Below, piece after piece: positions 27,736 to 37,304 of a stretch of DNA of 64,000 nucleotides. Source of the stretch: an uncultured Muribaculaceae bacterium (GTDB lineage Bacteria; Bacteroidota; Bacteroidia; Bacteroidales; Muribaculaceae); contig CAJURN010000016.1 in assembly GCA_910589055.1 (NCBI GenBank), positions 1 through 64,000 of the forward strand, read 5' to 3'. The position numbers and the translations under genes were made by a program. The stretch's first letter is position 1. Each line of letters opens with the position of its first letter. Below the pieces are notes generated by a model that worked only from the letters and a program-made list of their open reading frames with translations, was not told the DNA's origin and searched no databases.

Positions 27736-29100
27736 ATGAAGGCAAAAAACATACTCATCTCAGGCGTGGCAGTACTTGCCGCCGCATCTTACGCCTGGTC
27801 CAATAATATCGTAGAAGAAGTTGCATGGGTCATCGGCGATGAACCCATCTACAAATCTGAAATAGAACAGGTGTATCAGGACATGCAGAACGAGCGCCAG
27901 CGTATTCCCGGCGACCCCTACTGCGTGATTCCCGAGCAGATTGCCATAGAACGCCTGTTTCTCCACCAGGCCGACATCGACACGGTGGAAGTACAGGAAT
28001 CCATGGTGCAGATGCAGGTGGATGCCCAGATGAATTATATCATCAACCAGTTAGGCTCAAAGGAAAAGATGGAGCAGTACTTCCGCAAGACTTTCCCGGA
28101 AATACGCGAGTACTACATGACAAACATCCGCAACCAGTCGAGAGTGTCGCAGGTGCGCAACAACCTCACCAAAGACATAAAGGTCACTCCCGGCGACGTG
28201 CGCCGCTACTACTCCACCCTTTCGCAGGACAGTATTCCCTTCATACCTCTCCAGGTTGAAGTGCAGCTTCTCACCCTCAACCCCACTATCCCCCGTCAGG
28301 AAATTGACGACGTAAAGGCCCGCCTTCGCGACTACGCCGACCGCGTGACCCGCGGCGAAAGCGATTTCTCCACACTCGCCATCCTTTACTCCGAAGACCC
28401 CGGATCAAGTGTCCGTGGCGGTGAACTCGGATTCATGGGACGCGCCGAACTCGTGCCGGAATATGCAGCTGTGGCGTTCAACCTCAACGACCCCAAGAAG
28501 GTATCTAAAATCGTGGAGACCGAATACGGCTACCACATCATCCAGCTCATTGAGAAACGCGGCGACCGCATCAACACCCGCCACATCCTGCTCAAGCCCC
28601 GTGTGGCCGAAAAAGACCTTGTTGACGCTCTCGGACGTCTCGACTCCCTCCGCAACGACATCGTAGAGAATAAAAAACTCAGCTTCGAGGAAGCGACCCG
28701 ATTCATCTCACAGGACAAGGACACCCGTTACAGCAACGGTGTGATGGTGAACCAGGAAACCGGCACCACCCGCTTTGAAATGTCGGAACTTCCCCAGGAA
28801 ATCTCCAAGGCCGTGGCTACAATGCAGCCCGGAGAAATCTCCAAGCCCTTTATCATGCAGGATCCCAAGCGCAACCGCGAAGTCGTGGCAATCGTACGTC
28901 TCACAAACCGCATCGACGCACACACGGCCAACCTCGCCGACGACTACCAGACCATCAAGACCCTCTACGAGAACTCGCGGAAACAAGCCATCATCAACGA
29001 CTGGCTCGCCAAGAAAATTGAAGAGACCTACGTACGCATCGAAGACGGATGGCGCGGATGTGAATTCCAGCACAAAGGCTGGCTCAAAAACCGCGATTAA
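27736..29100 (+). CDS. surA: SurA-type peptidylprolyl isomerase
   Basis: The 454-residue protein begins with a signal peptide (KAKNILISGVAVLAAASYA), which fixes the ATG at 27736. Residues 25-160 match the SurA N-terminal chaperone domain (VAWVIGDEPIYKSEIE). Two parvulin domains follow: the first includes SEDPGSSVRGGELGFMG and YGYHIIQLIEKRGD, the second begins INTRHILLKPRV. It should act as a periplasmic chaperone for beta-barrel proteins. It is followed 44 bp later by the OstA-like gene. The surA symbol reflects family placement; three related foldases lie side by side here. Confidence 0.88.
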   Translation: MKAKNILISGVAVLAAASYAWSNNIVEEVAWVIGDEPIYKSEIEQVYQDMQNERQRIPGDPYCVIPEQIAIERLFLHQADIDTVEVQESMVQMQVDAQMNYIINQLGSKEKMEQYFRKTFPEIREYYMTNIRNQSRVSQVRNNLTKDIKVTPGDVRRYYSTLSQDSIPFIPLQVEVQLLTLNPTIPRQEIDDVKARLRDYADRVTRGESDFSTLAILYSEDPGSSVRGGELGFMGRAELVPEYAAVAFNLNDPKKVSKIVETEYGYHIIQLIEKRGDRINTRHILLKPRVAEKDLVDALGRLDSLRNDIVENKKLSFEEATRFISQDKDTRYSNGVMVNQETGTTRFEMSELPQEISKAVATMQPGEISKPFIMQDPKRNREVVAIVRLTNRIDAHTANLADDYQTIKTLYENSRKQAIINDWLAKKIEETYVRIEDGWRGCEFQHKGWLKNRD

Positions 29101-29144
29101 CCATTCCGCATAACAAAACGAACGGTTTCCAAGAGTTTCCGACA

Positions 29145-30887
29145 ATGTACCGTCGCAAAAAATCACTTTCCCGGAAAAGCCTTTTTATTCCGGCTCTGAT
29201 TCTGTGCATGCCGGCGCTGCTCGCCCTGGCAGTGGATCGTACGTCGCGTCCCGAGATACGCCCGACTGTACCGACCGCCGACCGAACCGCAGGCAACAGG
29301 GTGTTTCTCGAACGTGCCGACAAACTCAAGAAGAACGCCACCGATTCTTTCATGACCGTTGTTGGCGATGTCGTGTTCACCAAGGGACCGATGATAATGA
29401 AGTGTGACAGCGCACACTATTATTCCGAATCAGAATCACTTGACGCTTTCGGAAACGTGAGCATGGAACAGGGCGACACCCTATTCGTGTACGCCGACGA
29501 ACTGCGCTACGACGGTCCGAGCGAAATCGCGACTCTTTACGCCGACTACGGCAAAAAAGTACGCCTTATCAACCGCGACGTCACTCTTGAGACCGACGTG
29601 TTCATCTACGACCTCGCAATTGACCTCGGATACTATCAGACCGGCGGAAAGCTCTACGACCAAAGCAACACCCTGACATCAATCAAGGGCGAATACGTGC
29701 CGTCGACCAAAGAAGCCAACTTCTACCTTGACGTACGGCTCAACTCGCTTTCGGAAACCGACACTCTCACAATCTACTCCGACACTCTCTATTACAACAC
29801 GGCAACCCACATTGCCGAGCTGTATTCGCCCAGCGAAGTCATAAACCGCCGCGGAATAATATACACCCGACAGGGCGTGTACGACACCGACAGCGACGTG
29901 ACAACCCTCTACGACCGTTCCATCGTGCTTACCCGCGACGGACAGCGTCTTACCGCCGACACAATATTCTACAACCGCACCAAGGCCTACGGCGAGGCTT
30001 TCGGCAACATGATTCTCACCGATTCCGCACAGAAATTGTCGGTCTACGGCAACTACGGATTCTACGACGAGGCCAAGGACAGTTCTTTCGTGACCGGACG
30101 CGCCATGATTGCCGAATATTCCAATGAGGAAGACACGCTTTGGCTCCACGGAAAATACATCAAGACTTTCCGTCAGTTCGACACCACCTACATTCAAGAA
30201 GACACATTATTGGGAATTCCGGCATCGACGAAAGTCGACACGTCACATGTGGCCGTAATCCATCCGAAGGTACGATTCTACCGCTCCGACCTCCAGGGAG
30301 TATGCGACTCAATGCGCTACACCGAGCGCGACTCGACCCTGCGAATGTTTGTCGACCCTGTAATCTGGAACGAAGACCGACAGGTTTTCGGCAACGTCAT
30401 CGAAGTACTTTTCAATGACTCCACCATCGAGCGCGCCACCCTCCCCGACATGGGATTCACTGCGCAGCACATCGAAGACGAATATTACAACCAGCTTTCC
30501 GGCAAAGAAATGATTGCCTACTTCAAAGCGGGCGAGATAACTCAGCTCGACATCAACGGCAATGTTGAGATAATCATGTACCCCGAAGATGCCGATTCGA
30601 CATTCAATAAGGTTGTAAACGCCGAAAGCTCCTTCCTAACGGCCAATTTCCGCGGCCGCACCACCGAGCGTATCAAGCTTTGGCCCGAGACCACCGGAAC
30701 AGCTACTCCATTATTTCTGGCAAAGAAAAACCTATTCTACCTGCCGAAATTCCGTTGGTTTGATGCACTCCGCCCCCGCGACCGCTACGACATCTTCCCC
30801 CCGGAGGAAATTGCCGAACCTGAAGCAGCGATAAAGGAGGAGGACGCCGAGCCTGAAGCGGATACAGAAGCCGCCAACGGCGAATAA
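29145..30887 (+). CDS. OstA/LptA-like lipopolysaccharide transport protein
   Basis: The 580-residue product has a hydrophobic signal/anchor (SLFIPALILCMPALLALAVD) and a repetitive beta-jellyroll pattern typical of OstA/LptA domains. Repeated units read TFMTVVGDVVFTKGP-like, MKCDSAHYY, DTLFVYADELRYDGPS, and DTLTIYSDTLYYNTATHIAELYSP. It probably helps move lipopolysaccharide across the periplasm. It is much longer than E. coli LptA, as usual for Bacteroidetes members. The C-terminal 30 residues are highly acidic. It ends the foldase cluster; no mutL gene follows. Confidence 0.82.
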   Translation: MYRRKKSLSRKSLFIPALILCMPALLALAVDRTSRPEIRPTVPTADRTAGNRVFLERADKLKKNATDSFMTVVGDVVFTKGPMIMKCDSAHYYSESESLDAFGNVSMEQGDTLFVYADELRYDGPSEIATLYADYGKKVRLINRDVTLETDVFIYDLAIDLGYYQTGGKLYDQSNTLTSIKGEYVPSTKEANFYLDVRLNSLSETDTLTIYSDTLYYNTATHIAELYSPSEVINRRGIIYTRQGVYDTDSDVTTLYDRSIVLTRDGQRLTADTIFYNRTKAYGEAFGNMILTDSAQKLSVYGNYGFYDEAKDSSFVTGRAMIAEYSNEEDTLWLHGKYIKTFRQFDTTYIQEDTLLGIPASTKVDTSHVAVIHPKVRFYRSDLQGVCDSMRYTERDSTLRMFVDPVIWNEDRQVFGNVIEVLFNDSTIERATLPDMGFTAQHIEDEYYNQLSGKEMIAYFKAGEITQLDINGNVEIIMYPEDADSTFNKVVNAESSFLTANFRGRTTERIKLWPETTGTATPLFLAKKNLFYLPKFRWFDALRPRDRYDIFPPEEIAEPEAAIKEEDAEPEADTEAANGE

Positions 30888-30907
30888 TTCAGAAAAATTA
30901 ATCAAAA

Positions 30908-30939
30908 TTTGCGCATCTCAACAATTATTGCTAATTTTG
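30908..30939 (+). promoter_or_regulatory. Canonical promoter upstream of the membrane-protein operon
   Basis: TTTG (30908-30911) and TAATTTTG (30932-30939) are spaced by exactly 20 nt, matching the Bacteroidetes -33/-7 consensus. Initiation is expected near 30946, giving a leader of about 125 nt before the first gene of the operon. Confidence 0.75.
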
Positions 30940-30945
30940 ATGCGG

Positions 30946-31056
30946 TTATTGTTTTAGACATCCCCGTGATGTCCGATACCATTCTTTCATAAGATATATG
31001 TTTTTATAGATTGTAGATTATTAGAGGGCTCTGTCGTGAGACAACGGCCCTTTTTT
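30946..31056 (+). ncRNA. Candidate leader RNA or small RNA ending in a terminator
   Basis: From the predicted start near 30946 the transcript would contain a GACATC/GATGTC hairpin (about 30958-30974) and end at an intrinsic terminator, giving about 110 nt. It may be a regulated leader (attenuator) for the downstream operon or an independent small RNA. No known riboswitch class is recognised. Confidence 0.45.
31023..31056 (+). terminator. Intrinsic terminator 17 nt before the first membrane-protein gene
   Basis: GGGC/GCCC and inner TGTC/GACA stems are closed by a GTGA tetraloop and followed by TTTTTT (31051-31056). It stands between the only visible promoter and the operon, so the operon must be transcribed through it. 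Confidence 0.8.
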
Positions 31057-31072
31057 ATTTTACTATTCAGTG

Positions 31073-32770
31073 ATGTATATGATGAAATGTGCAAATAAAA
31101 CCACTTTTGAGTTCACCAATGTTTACATGTGGGCTATTATAGCTCTCACGTTACTCGGCGCCGTGGCATGGCAATTGTCAACCTTTCCGTTGGTGGACGA
31201 CTGGCAATATTCATGTACGGTCATAAGTCCTGAAAAAGCGGATTTCATGAGATGTGCGGGAGAACCAATAGATTCATGGGCTGACGTATGCCAAAGTGTC
31301 TGCAATCACTTTTATGCCATGAACGGACGTCTTGTGCACATTCTGTATATTCCTATGCAACTTCTTCCGCGAGAGTTCCATTCGCTTATTGCAGGGCTTT
31401 TCATCGGCTTGATGTTCCTTGGCTTGCTCGTGATTTCAGGCAATCGCGAAAAATACAACGGTCGGGCATTTGTAATATCAGTTGCGGTGATGCTTTTGTG
31501 GTGCGCCTTTCCGTGGTACAACCATTTCCAATCGGCCATCTACCAGCTTAATTACAGCATGACATCCGCCATGTGGCTTGGCTATCTGCTGTGGATGCGA
31601 CGATTGAAGACTATGCCGTTAAAAGAGTTTGTACTTTTTTTCACATATACATTTCTGACAGGCTGGATGCATGAGGGTTTCACCTGTACATTCATCGCCG
31701 CGACATTTTTCTACGGCCTATTCTATAAAGACATCCGCAGGCGTTGCGCCATACTCATGGTTCCGCTTCTTATTTCCCTGGCACTTCAAATGTCAAGCGG
31801 CACATCAGGAAGAGCATCCGATGTTCTTGCTTTCCGGGAATTCTCGGGGTACTTCATCGACATGACATCACTCGTCAGCCAGTTATGGCCGCTATGGCTT
31901 GCAATTGGACTTATGGTGGCCGCTGTTATTACAATGTCTTCACGCTCGCGCCTAAATTTCGTGAAGTCACTGCTCCCTCTTTATGCCGGGATAGGTGTCA
32001 GCATAGCGCAAAGCGCGTTACTGAACTTGCTTGAGCGCAGTCTTTTCCCGGCTATTCTCCTTTCGTGCATAATTATCCTGCTGTCTTTAAGGAAGATTTG
32101 TGCCGGCAGAAAATCTCAACCCTCAAAAGCATGGCATATCGCAGAAATCATTGCATTGCTGTTATACTCACTTTGGATAGTGCAACTGATACGCTATCAA
32201 CAGCTCACAACCGCACAGTGGAACGAAATATTCACTGAAGTGGGAAAGAGAGACAGCCCCACCGACGATGTGGTGTTCGCAGACATTACACAACCGTGGG
32301 AACATCCATGGTACCTGATGGACATGACGGGGCAAAGAGTCTGTATTGATGAAAACGAGAATCAATTTTTCTACGATTATTTCATGCGACAGTCATGCCA
32401 TTATATAATGGTTCTCCCGGAGAGTTTCAAAGGCAAAAACTTTGAAGAATGGCCTGAAATTCCGGGTGAGAACGATTTCCGCGGACAATGGCCCGTGATA
32501 GCAAGCCCCGCCAAACATAAATATGCGACAGTACGTTTCGGAAAACATCTTCCTCAGGTCAAACCCACCGACAGGCTGCTTTCAGCTGTCAAAGCACGAA
32601 GTTTACGAACCGATACGACTGAACAAAAAATGTGGTTCGACATCTCGGAAGTACGCATCCCTTCCGGAGATTCTGTGGAAATATATTATATTCATTTACC
32701 GGTATTCGATATCAGAACTAACGAACGCCGGGAATTTAATTCAATTGACACAGTAGAAATATGCAATTGA
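31073..32770 (+). CDS. Polytopic membrane protein, DUF6056/GT-C-like, paralogue 1 of 3
   Basis: The 565-residue protein has an N-terminal helix, a periplasmic loop with PLVDDWQY and NHFYAMNGRLVH, then about ten more helices and a soluble C-terminal domain of roughly 170 residues. Shared with its two neighbours are the Asp-Asp-Trp loop, PWYNHFQSAIYQLNYSM, GWMHEGFTCTF, SQLWPLWLA and the C-terminal PEIPGENDFRGQWPV. An early acidic pair in the first loop followed by NGR is the pattern of GT-C glycosyltransferases and DUF6056 proteins, so transfer of a sugar from a lipid donor is a fair guess, not proven. A GTG at 31070 and ATGs at 31079 and 31082 are alternative starts. It overlaps the next gene by 10 bp. 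Confidence 0.8.
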   Translation: MYMMKCANKTTFEFTNVYMWAIIALTLLGAVAWQLSTFPLVDDWQYSCTVISPEKADFMRCAGEPIDSWADVCQSVCNHFYAMNGRLVHILYIPMQLLPREFHSLIAGLFIGLMFLGLLVISGNREKYNGRAFVISVAVMLLWCAFPWYNHFQSAIYQLNYSMTSAMWLGYLLWMRRLKTMPLKEFVLFFTYTFLTGWMHEGFTCTFIAATFFYGLFYKDIRRRCAILMVPLLISLALQMSSGTSGRASDVLAFREFSGYFIDMTSLVSQLWPLWLAIGLMVAAVITMSSRSRLNFVKSLLPLYAGIGVSIAQSALLNLLERSLFPAILLSCIIILLSLRKICAGRKSQPSKAWHIAEIIALLLYSLWIVQLIRYQQLTTAQWNEIFTEVGKRDSPTDDVVFADITQPWEHPWYLMDMTGQRVCIDENENQFFYDYFMRQSCHYIMVLPESFKGKNFEEWPEIPGENDFRGQWPVIASPAKHKYATVRFGKHLPQVKPTDRLLSAVKARSLRTDTTEQKMWFDISEVRIPSGDSVEIYYIHLPVFDIRTNERREFNSIDTVEICN

Positions 32771-34425
32771 CAAAGAATATAAAAGAATATCCATTTCTAT
32801 TCATTATTGCGCTGATGACCTTTGCCGGAGCCATCGGATGGCAGGTAAGCACCTACCCTATGACCGACGACTGGTCGTATATGTGTCAGGTAACACAGCC
32901 GGATGAAGAAGCCTTCTGGCATAGTGAAGGACCGTTGGTCGAGACATTCACAGATGCTTTCAACAGCACAATAAACCACTTCCGCTACATCAACTGCCGT
33001 CTTGCCAACGCGCTGTTTATCTTCGCGCAGCTTACTCCTCGGTGGGTGCAGTCGGGAATATGCGGACTGGCAATAGGATGTATGTTTCTGGGACTTCTTC
33101 TCTGCGGCTGCGGATTGAGAAAGATGCGCAGTGTGCCATGCCTTATGAGTGCCGTAGGGCTTCTATGGTGCGCATTTCCCTGGTACAACACAATGCAGTC
33201 GGCCGATTTTCAGTTCAATTACTCCTTGCCATCTGCAATGTGGCTTGCATACATGTATCTTCTGCCGAAGTACCGGACGATGACGCGCCAAGGCAGCATC
33301 TTGTTTGCCATATACGCCTTTATCACCGGACTCATGCACGAGACATTCACATGTGTGATGATAGCGTACACCTTTATTGTATGGCTCCAGAACGGCTTGC
33401 GGTCGCGAAGGACAATCGCATTGCTGGTGTTGCTGTGCGTTTCGGTTGTTTGGGGATTTCTGTGGAGCAATTCCATCCGGACAGGCATGTTTCTCGGTCA
33501 TCGCGCATATTCCGGCTTTTGGATGCCTCTCACTCAACTTGCAAGCCAGCTATGGCCGCTTTGGCTTGCATTGGTATTGCTTGCAAAGGCATGCTTGCGG
33601 CTTCGAAACTCCCGGATTCTTCTTGAATCACTTCCCTACCTGTGCGGATGCGCAGTCGGAATAGCAATCGTCTGTATTCTCGGAGTATTGGATCGGGGAC
33701 TTTTCCCTGTACACCTGCTTGCATGTGTGCTTTGCCTGAAATCCATTGCCTTGCTATCCGCTCCCGAAGATTGTTGCCCCCGGTATATATGGATTGGCGC
33801 AAGCGCTGTTTTCTCTATATTATACTCTTTGTGGCTTGTAAAACTTGTTGAGACTCAACTTGAGACAAGCCGGGAAATAGAAACCTTGGATACCATGCTA
33901 AAAGCCTCCGGAGAAAATGTTCCGGACTACGCTTACATGAATATGAGCTCCCCATGGGATTATCCGCCATATCTTATGGATATAACATCCAACCAACTGA
34001 AGGTCACAGACAACGACAATTTCCATCTTGCATCATTCCATGCAAAAAGCAGAAAGTGGGTTGCTATACTGCCTCCGGAGTTTGAAGGCATGGAGTACGA
34101 CAAGCTGCCTGAAATTCCCGGAAACAATTCCCTGCGTGGCGTTTGGCCCGTGATGCTTTCCAATAAACGAAGCAAACCCTTGGTAATAGCGAACTTCGGC
34201 GTGCAGATGCCTACGGCCAAACTAACCGACCGTATTCTTGCGGCAGCCAAGATCCGCTCATTCCGTGCCGATTCGGCATCACAGGAAATGCCGGTTGCGT
34301 ACCAACCTCTTATCGTGTCCGAAAACGGAAATGACACCATATTCTTAGTGACACCCGTCCTGAACGTGCGCACCAATCAAAGGCGCGAATTTATTTCCAT
34401 TGACACCATACCCTCTGCAAGATGA
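32761..34425 (+). CDS. Polytopic membrane protein, DUF6056/GT-C-like, paralogue 2 of 3
   Basis: The 554-residue protein is a clear tandem paralogue of its neighbours with the same topology. The conserved points are YPMTDDWSYMCQV and NHFRYINCRLANAL in the first loop, PWYNTMQSADFQFNY, GLMHETFTCVM, SQLWPLWLA and KLPEIPGNNSLRGVWPV. The Gly of the NGR motif is Cys here (NCR), a possible sign of changed specificity. It overlaps the preceding gene by 10 bp and the next by the four bases ATGA, so the three are translationally coupled. The C-terminus ends in the shared motif NQRREFISIDTI. Confidence 0.8.
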   Translation: MQLTKNIKEYPFLFIIALMTFAGAIGWQVSTYPMTDDWSYMCQVTQPDEEAFWHSEGPLVETFTDAFNSTINHFRYINCRLANALFIFAQLTPRWVQSGICGLAIGCMFLGLLLCGCGLRKMRSVPCLMSAVGLLWCAFPWYNTMQSADFQFNYSLPSAMWLAYMYLLPKYRTMTRQGSILFAIYAFITGLMHETFTCVMIAYTFIVWLQNGLRSRRTIALLVLLCVSVVWGFLWSNSIRTGMFLGHRAYSGFWMPLTQLASQLWPLWLALVLLAKACLRLRNSRILLESLPYLCGCAVGIAIVCILGVLDRGLFPVHLLACVLCLKSIALLSAPEDCCPRYIWIGASAVFSILYSLWLVKLVETQLETSREIETLDTMLKASGENVPDYAYMNMSSPWDYPPYLMDITSNQLKVTDNDNFHLASFHAKSRKWVAILPPEFEGMEYDKLPEIPGNNSLRGVWPVMLSNKRSKPLVIANFGVQMPTAKLTDRILAAAKIRSFRADSASQEMPVAYQPLIVSENGNDTIFLVTPVLNVRTNQRREFISIDTIPSAR

Positions 34426-36104
34426 CACAACCGCAATTCATGCCACAGTTTCGTGACAAAATACTTTTCGCAGCAGTAATGCTGATTTCATTCATCGGCA
34501 TTATCTGCTGGCAGGAATCAACTGTCACCCATTCCGACGACTGGGTGTACCGCTGCATTGCTCCGCCTGAGGCCGGAAATGGCTTCTGGTCGGCAATCGG
34601 AGAGCCAATCGAATCCGGGCAAGATGCAATGGAAAGCAGCATCAATCACTTCAAATATATCAACGGACGGCTTGCCAACCTGCTTTTCATCCAGTTCCAG
34701 CTCACACCCAGATGGGTTCAGTCGCTTGTGGCAGGCATCGGGATGTTTCTGATGCTTATGGGACTGTTTGTCGTCGGAGCCGGGCGACGCAGCATGTTCC
34801 GCCCCGGCATACTGATTGCCGGAGTGTTCCTGTTCTGGTTTCTGCCGCCGTGGTACGACAACATGCAGGCAGCGGATTACCAGTTCAACTACACTGTCAC
34901 ATCGGCACTTTGGCTCGGCTACCTGCTTCTGCTTTATCGCTGCAAGGATTTGAGCACAAGAGGATTTTTTCTCACATCCGTCTACGCTTTCCTCACCGGA
35001 TGGATGCACGAAGGATTCACGGCTGCCATGATTGCGTTCTCCGGGACATACATGCTTCTTGAAGCAAAAGAAAACCGCAAACGCATCCTCATACTTACCG
35101 CAGTGCTCTGCGTGGCCTTTCTGCTTCAGATTTCGAGCGGAATCATGTTGCGATTTGAAGTAGAATCCCAAAACATTAATGAATTTATAACACTCAAGCA
35201 TTGGGTCGGACAACTGATATCACTGTGGCTTCTGCTTGCAGTCGCAGGATATACGGTGTGGCAAGAGAAATCACGTAATGGACGCAGGGAAATAATAAAT
35301 CATCTGCTTCCTTATCTTGCCGGATGTGTGGTGATGATTGTAATATGCGCTTGCGTAGGCAAGACCCAGCGTGCGCTATTTCCGCTTGACCTGCTGTGTA
35401 TCACGGCCATACTCTATTGTCTTTCCCAATGGAAGACTCCTGCAGGACATCGTAGCAAAATCATATTCATCTGCGCCGTAACATTGACTTGCATCTACGC
35501 CTTATGGCTGTGCCAACTCGTAAAGTGGCAGAGAATCACATCTTCGGAAGTGAGCCGACTTGTTTCTGAAATGACCCCTCGAGAAGAAAAAGAATTCGAC
35601 GTTTATTTCTGCGACATCACCGACCCTACCGACCATCCTTTCACACTTATGAATATGACCGGAAGCGACCATCGGGTTGTGGCTCCGTCCAACTACATGC
35701 TCACATCATTCTTCACCCTCGGAGGAAACCGCTACTCCGCTATTCTTCCCGACAGTCTGCGTGGAAAACGCTTCGAGGAATGGCCTGCGATTCCGGGACA
35801 TAACAATCTTCGCGGAGTATGGCCCGTTGTAATAGGTAAAAACGAAGAATACCCCGCATTTCTGGTGCATTTCGGCCCGCAGAAACCCACGACAAAACCT
35901 CTTGACAAGCTGCGCGCCATGATTGAACAACGGACTTTACATCCCGACAGCTCCGATGAGATTATCGAACCCTACCGCTGGGACATACGCGTTCCTGCGG
36001 CCGACACAACTTCGGTGTATAAGATTTACTTCATTTCAGCTCATAAATCGCCAAATTCACGGCGCGTATTTTTATCTCTCGATACCATTCCAAACAATCC
36101 TTGA
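34422..36104 (+). CDS. Polytopic membrane protein, DUF6056/GT-C-like, paralogue 3 of 3
   Basis: The 560-residue third paralogue keeps HSDDWVYRCIA and NHFKYINGRLANLL in the first loop, PWYDNMQAADYQFNY, GWMHEGFTAAM and EWPAIPGHNNLRGVWPV. The tail ends NSRRVFLSLDTI. Predicted topology and length equal those of the other two. It is followed after 3 bp by a PatB/MalY aminotransferase gene, so the operon continues. Function is inferred only from topology and the acidic first loop. An O-antigen or exopolysaccharide polymerase-like role cannot be excluded. Confidence 0.8.
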   Translation: MTQPQFMPQFRDKILFAAVMLISFIGIICWQESTVTHSDDWVYRCIAPPEAGNGFWSAIGEPIESGQDAMESSINHFKYINGRLANLLFIQFQLTPRWVQSLVAGIGMFLMLMGLFVVGAGRRSMFRPGILIAGVFLFWFLPPWYDNMQAADYQFNYTVTSALWLGYLLLLYRCKDLSTRGFFLTSVYAFLTGWMHEGFTAAMIAFSGTYMLLEAKENRKRILILTAVLCVAFLLQISSGIMLRFEVESQNINEFITLKHWVGQLISLWLLLAVAGYTVWQEKSRNGRREIINHLLPYLAGCVVMIVICACVGKTQRALFPLDLLCITAILYCLSQWKTPAGHRSKIIFICAVTLTCIYALWLCQLVKWQRITSSEVSRLVSEMTPREEKEFDVYFCDITDPTDHPFTLMNMTGSDHRVVAPSNYMLTSFFTLGGNRYSAILPDSLRGKRFEEWPAIPGHNNLRGVWPVVIGKNEEYPAFLVHFGPQKPTTKPLDKLRAMIEQRTLHPDSSDEIIEPYRWDIRVPAADTTSVYKIYFISAHKSPNSRRVFLSLDTIPNNP

Positions 36105-36107
36105 CCG

Positions 36108-37304
36108 ATGAACGATTTTTTCTCCACAGCTCCTGACCGCCATAACTCAGGATCATATAAATGGGACAGCGCTCCCAAAGGCAAAGACATAATACCCATG
36201 TGGGTGGCCGACATGGATTTCAAGACGGCACCGTGCATAATCGAGGCGCTGCGCAAGCGTGTTGAGCACGGCGTGTTCGGCTACACACTCGTGGGCGACA
36301 ACTATTATTCCGCACTCCACAACTGGTTTCTGCGCCGCCACGGCTACGAAATCAAGCGCGAACGCGTAATCTACACATCCGGAGTAGTTCCGGCAATCTC
36401 CGCCATTATCAAGGCACTGGTGCTTCCCGGCGAAGGTGTGATTGTGCAGACTCCCGTCTACAATTGCTTTTTTTCTTCAATCCGCAACAATTCCTGCCGA
36501 ACAGTCGAAAGCCCTCTGTTACGGACAGCTCCGGATGAAGACGGGCATTTCTCCTATCGCATGGATTTCGATAGCCTGGAGAAACTCGCGTCCGACCCCA
36601 AGAACACGATGCTGCTCCTGTGCAATCCCCACAACCCGGCAGGCCGGGCATGGACCCGCGACGAGCTGATACGTGTGGCTGAAATTTGCCACCGCAACAA
36701 TGTCACGGTCGTGAGCGACGAAATCCACTGCGACCTCACCATGCCCGGACACAAGTTCACCTCCTACGCTACCCTTCCCGAGGAATATACCTCACGGGCT
36801 GTGATATGCAATTCTCCATCCAAGGCCTTCAATACCGCCGGGCTTCAGATTGCAAACATCATATGCGGTAACGAATCGCTGCGCTGCATGATTGACCGCG
36901 CAATCAACGACAACGAGGTGTGCGACGTGAATCCATTCGGTGTGGCCGGACTTATCGCGGCATACACAGAGGGCGAACCTTGGCTCAACGAACTCACAGC
37001 ATATCTCTCCGAAAACTACCGTGTGCTCTGCGAATTTTTCAAGAGCGAGCTTCCCGAATTCCCCCTTGCGCGTCTTGAGGCCACATATCTTGTATGGGTC
37101 GATACACGCGCCACCGGAATCCCCTCGGAAGCTCTTGAGGAATACCTTGTTGAAAAGGCCGGAGTGTGGCTCAACTGCGGCAGCATGTACGGCGCTGAAG
37201 GATTCATGCGCATCAACATCGCATGCCCCCGCGAGCGCCTTCTCGAGGGTCTGCGCCGCATAGCCCCGGCTCTTAAAGAATTGATTAATAATGACAAGTA
37301 TTGA
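36108..37304 (+). CDS. PatB/MalY family aminotransferase (cystathionine beta-lyase type)
   Basis: The 398-residue PLP enzyme matches the MalY/PatB branch of class I/II aminotransferases. The N-terminus IPMWVADMDFKTAPCI is characteristic. CNPHNPAGRAW, VVSDEIHCDL and the Schiff-base motif NSPSKAFNTAGLQ (with the PLP Lys) are in order. The C-terminal FMRINIACPRERL holds the substrate-binding Arg. It likely cleaves C-S bonds of cystathionine or related thioethers, giving homocysteine, pyruvate and ammonia. It begins 3 bp after the third membrane protein and overlaps the MATE gene by 14 bp. Confidence 0.9.
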   Translation: MNDFFSTAPDRHNSGSYKWDSAPKGKDIIPMWVADMDFKTAPCIIEALRKRVEHGVFGYTLVGDNYYSALHNWFLRRHGYEIKRERVIYTSGVVPAISAIIKALVLPGEGVIVQTPVYNCFFSSIRNNSCRTVESPLLRTAPDEDGHFSYRMDFDSLEKLASDPKNTMLLLCNPHNPAGRAWTRDELIRVAEICHRNNVTVVSDEIHCDLTMPGHKFTSYATLPEEYTSRAVICNSPSKAFNTAGLQIANIICGNESLRCMIDRAINDNEVCDVNPFGVAGLIAAYTEGEPWLNELTAYLSENYRVLCEFFKSELPEFPLARLEATYLVWVDTRATGIPSEALEEYLVEKAGVWLNCGSMYGAEGFMRINIACPRERLLEGLRRIAPALKELINNDKY

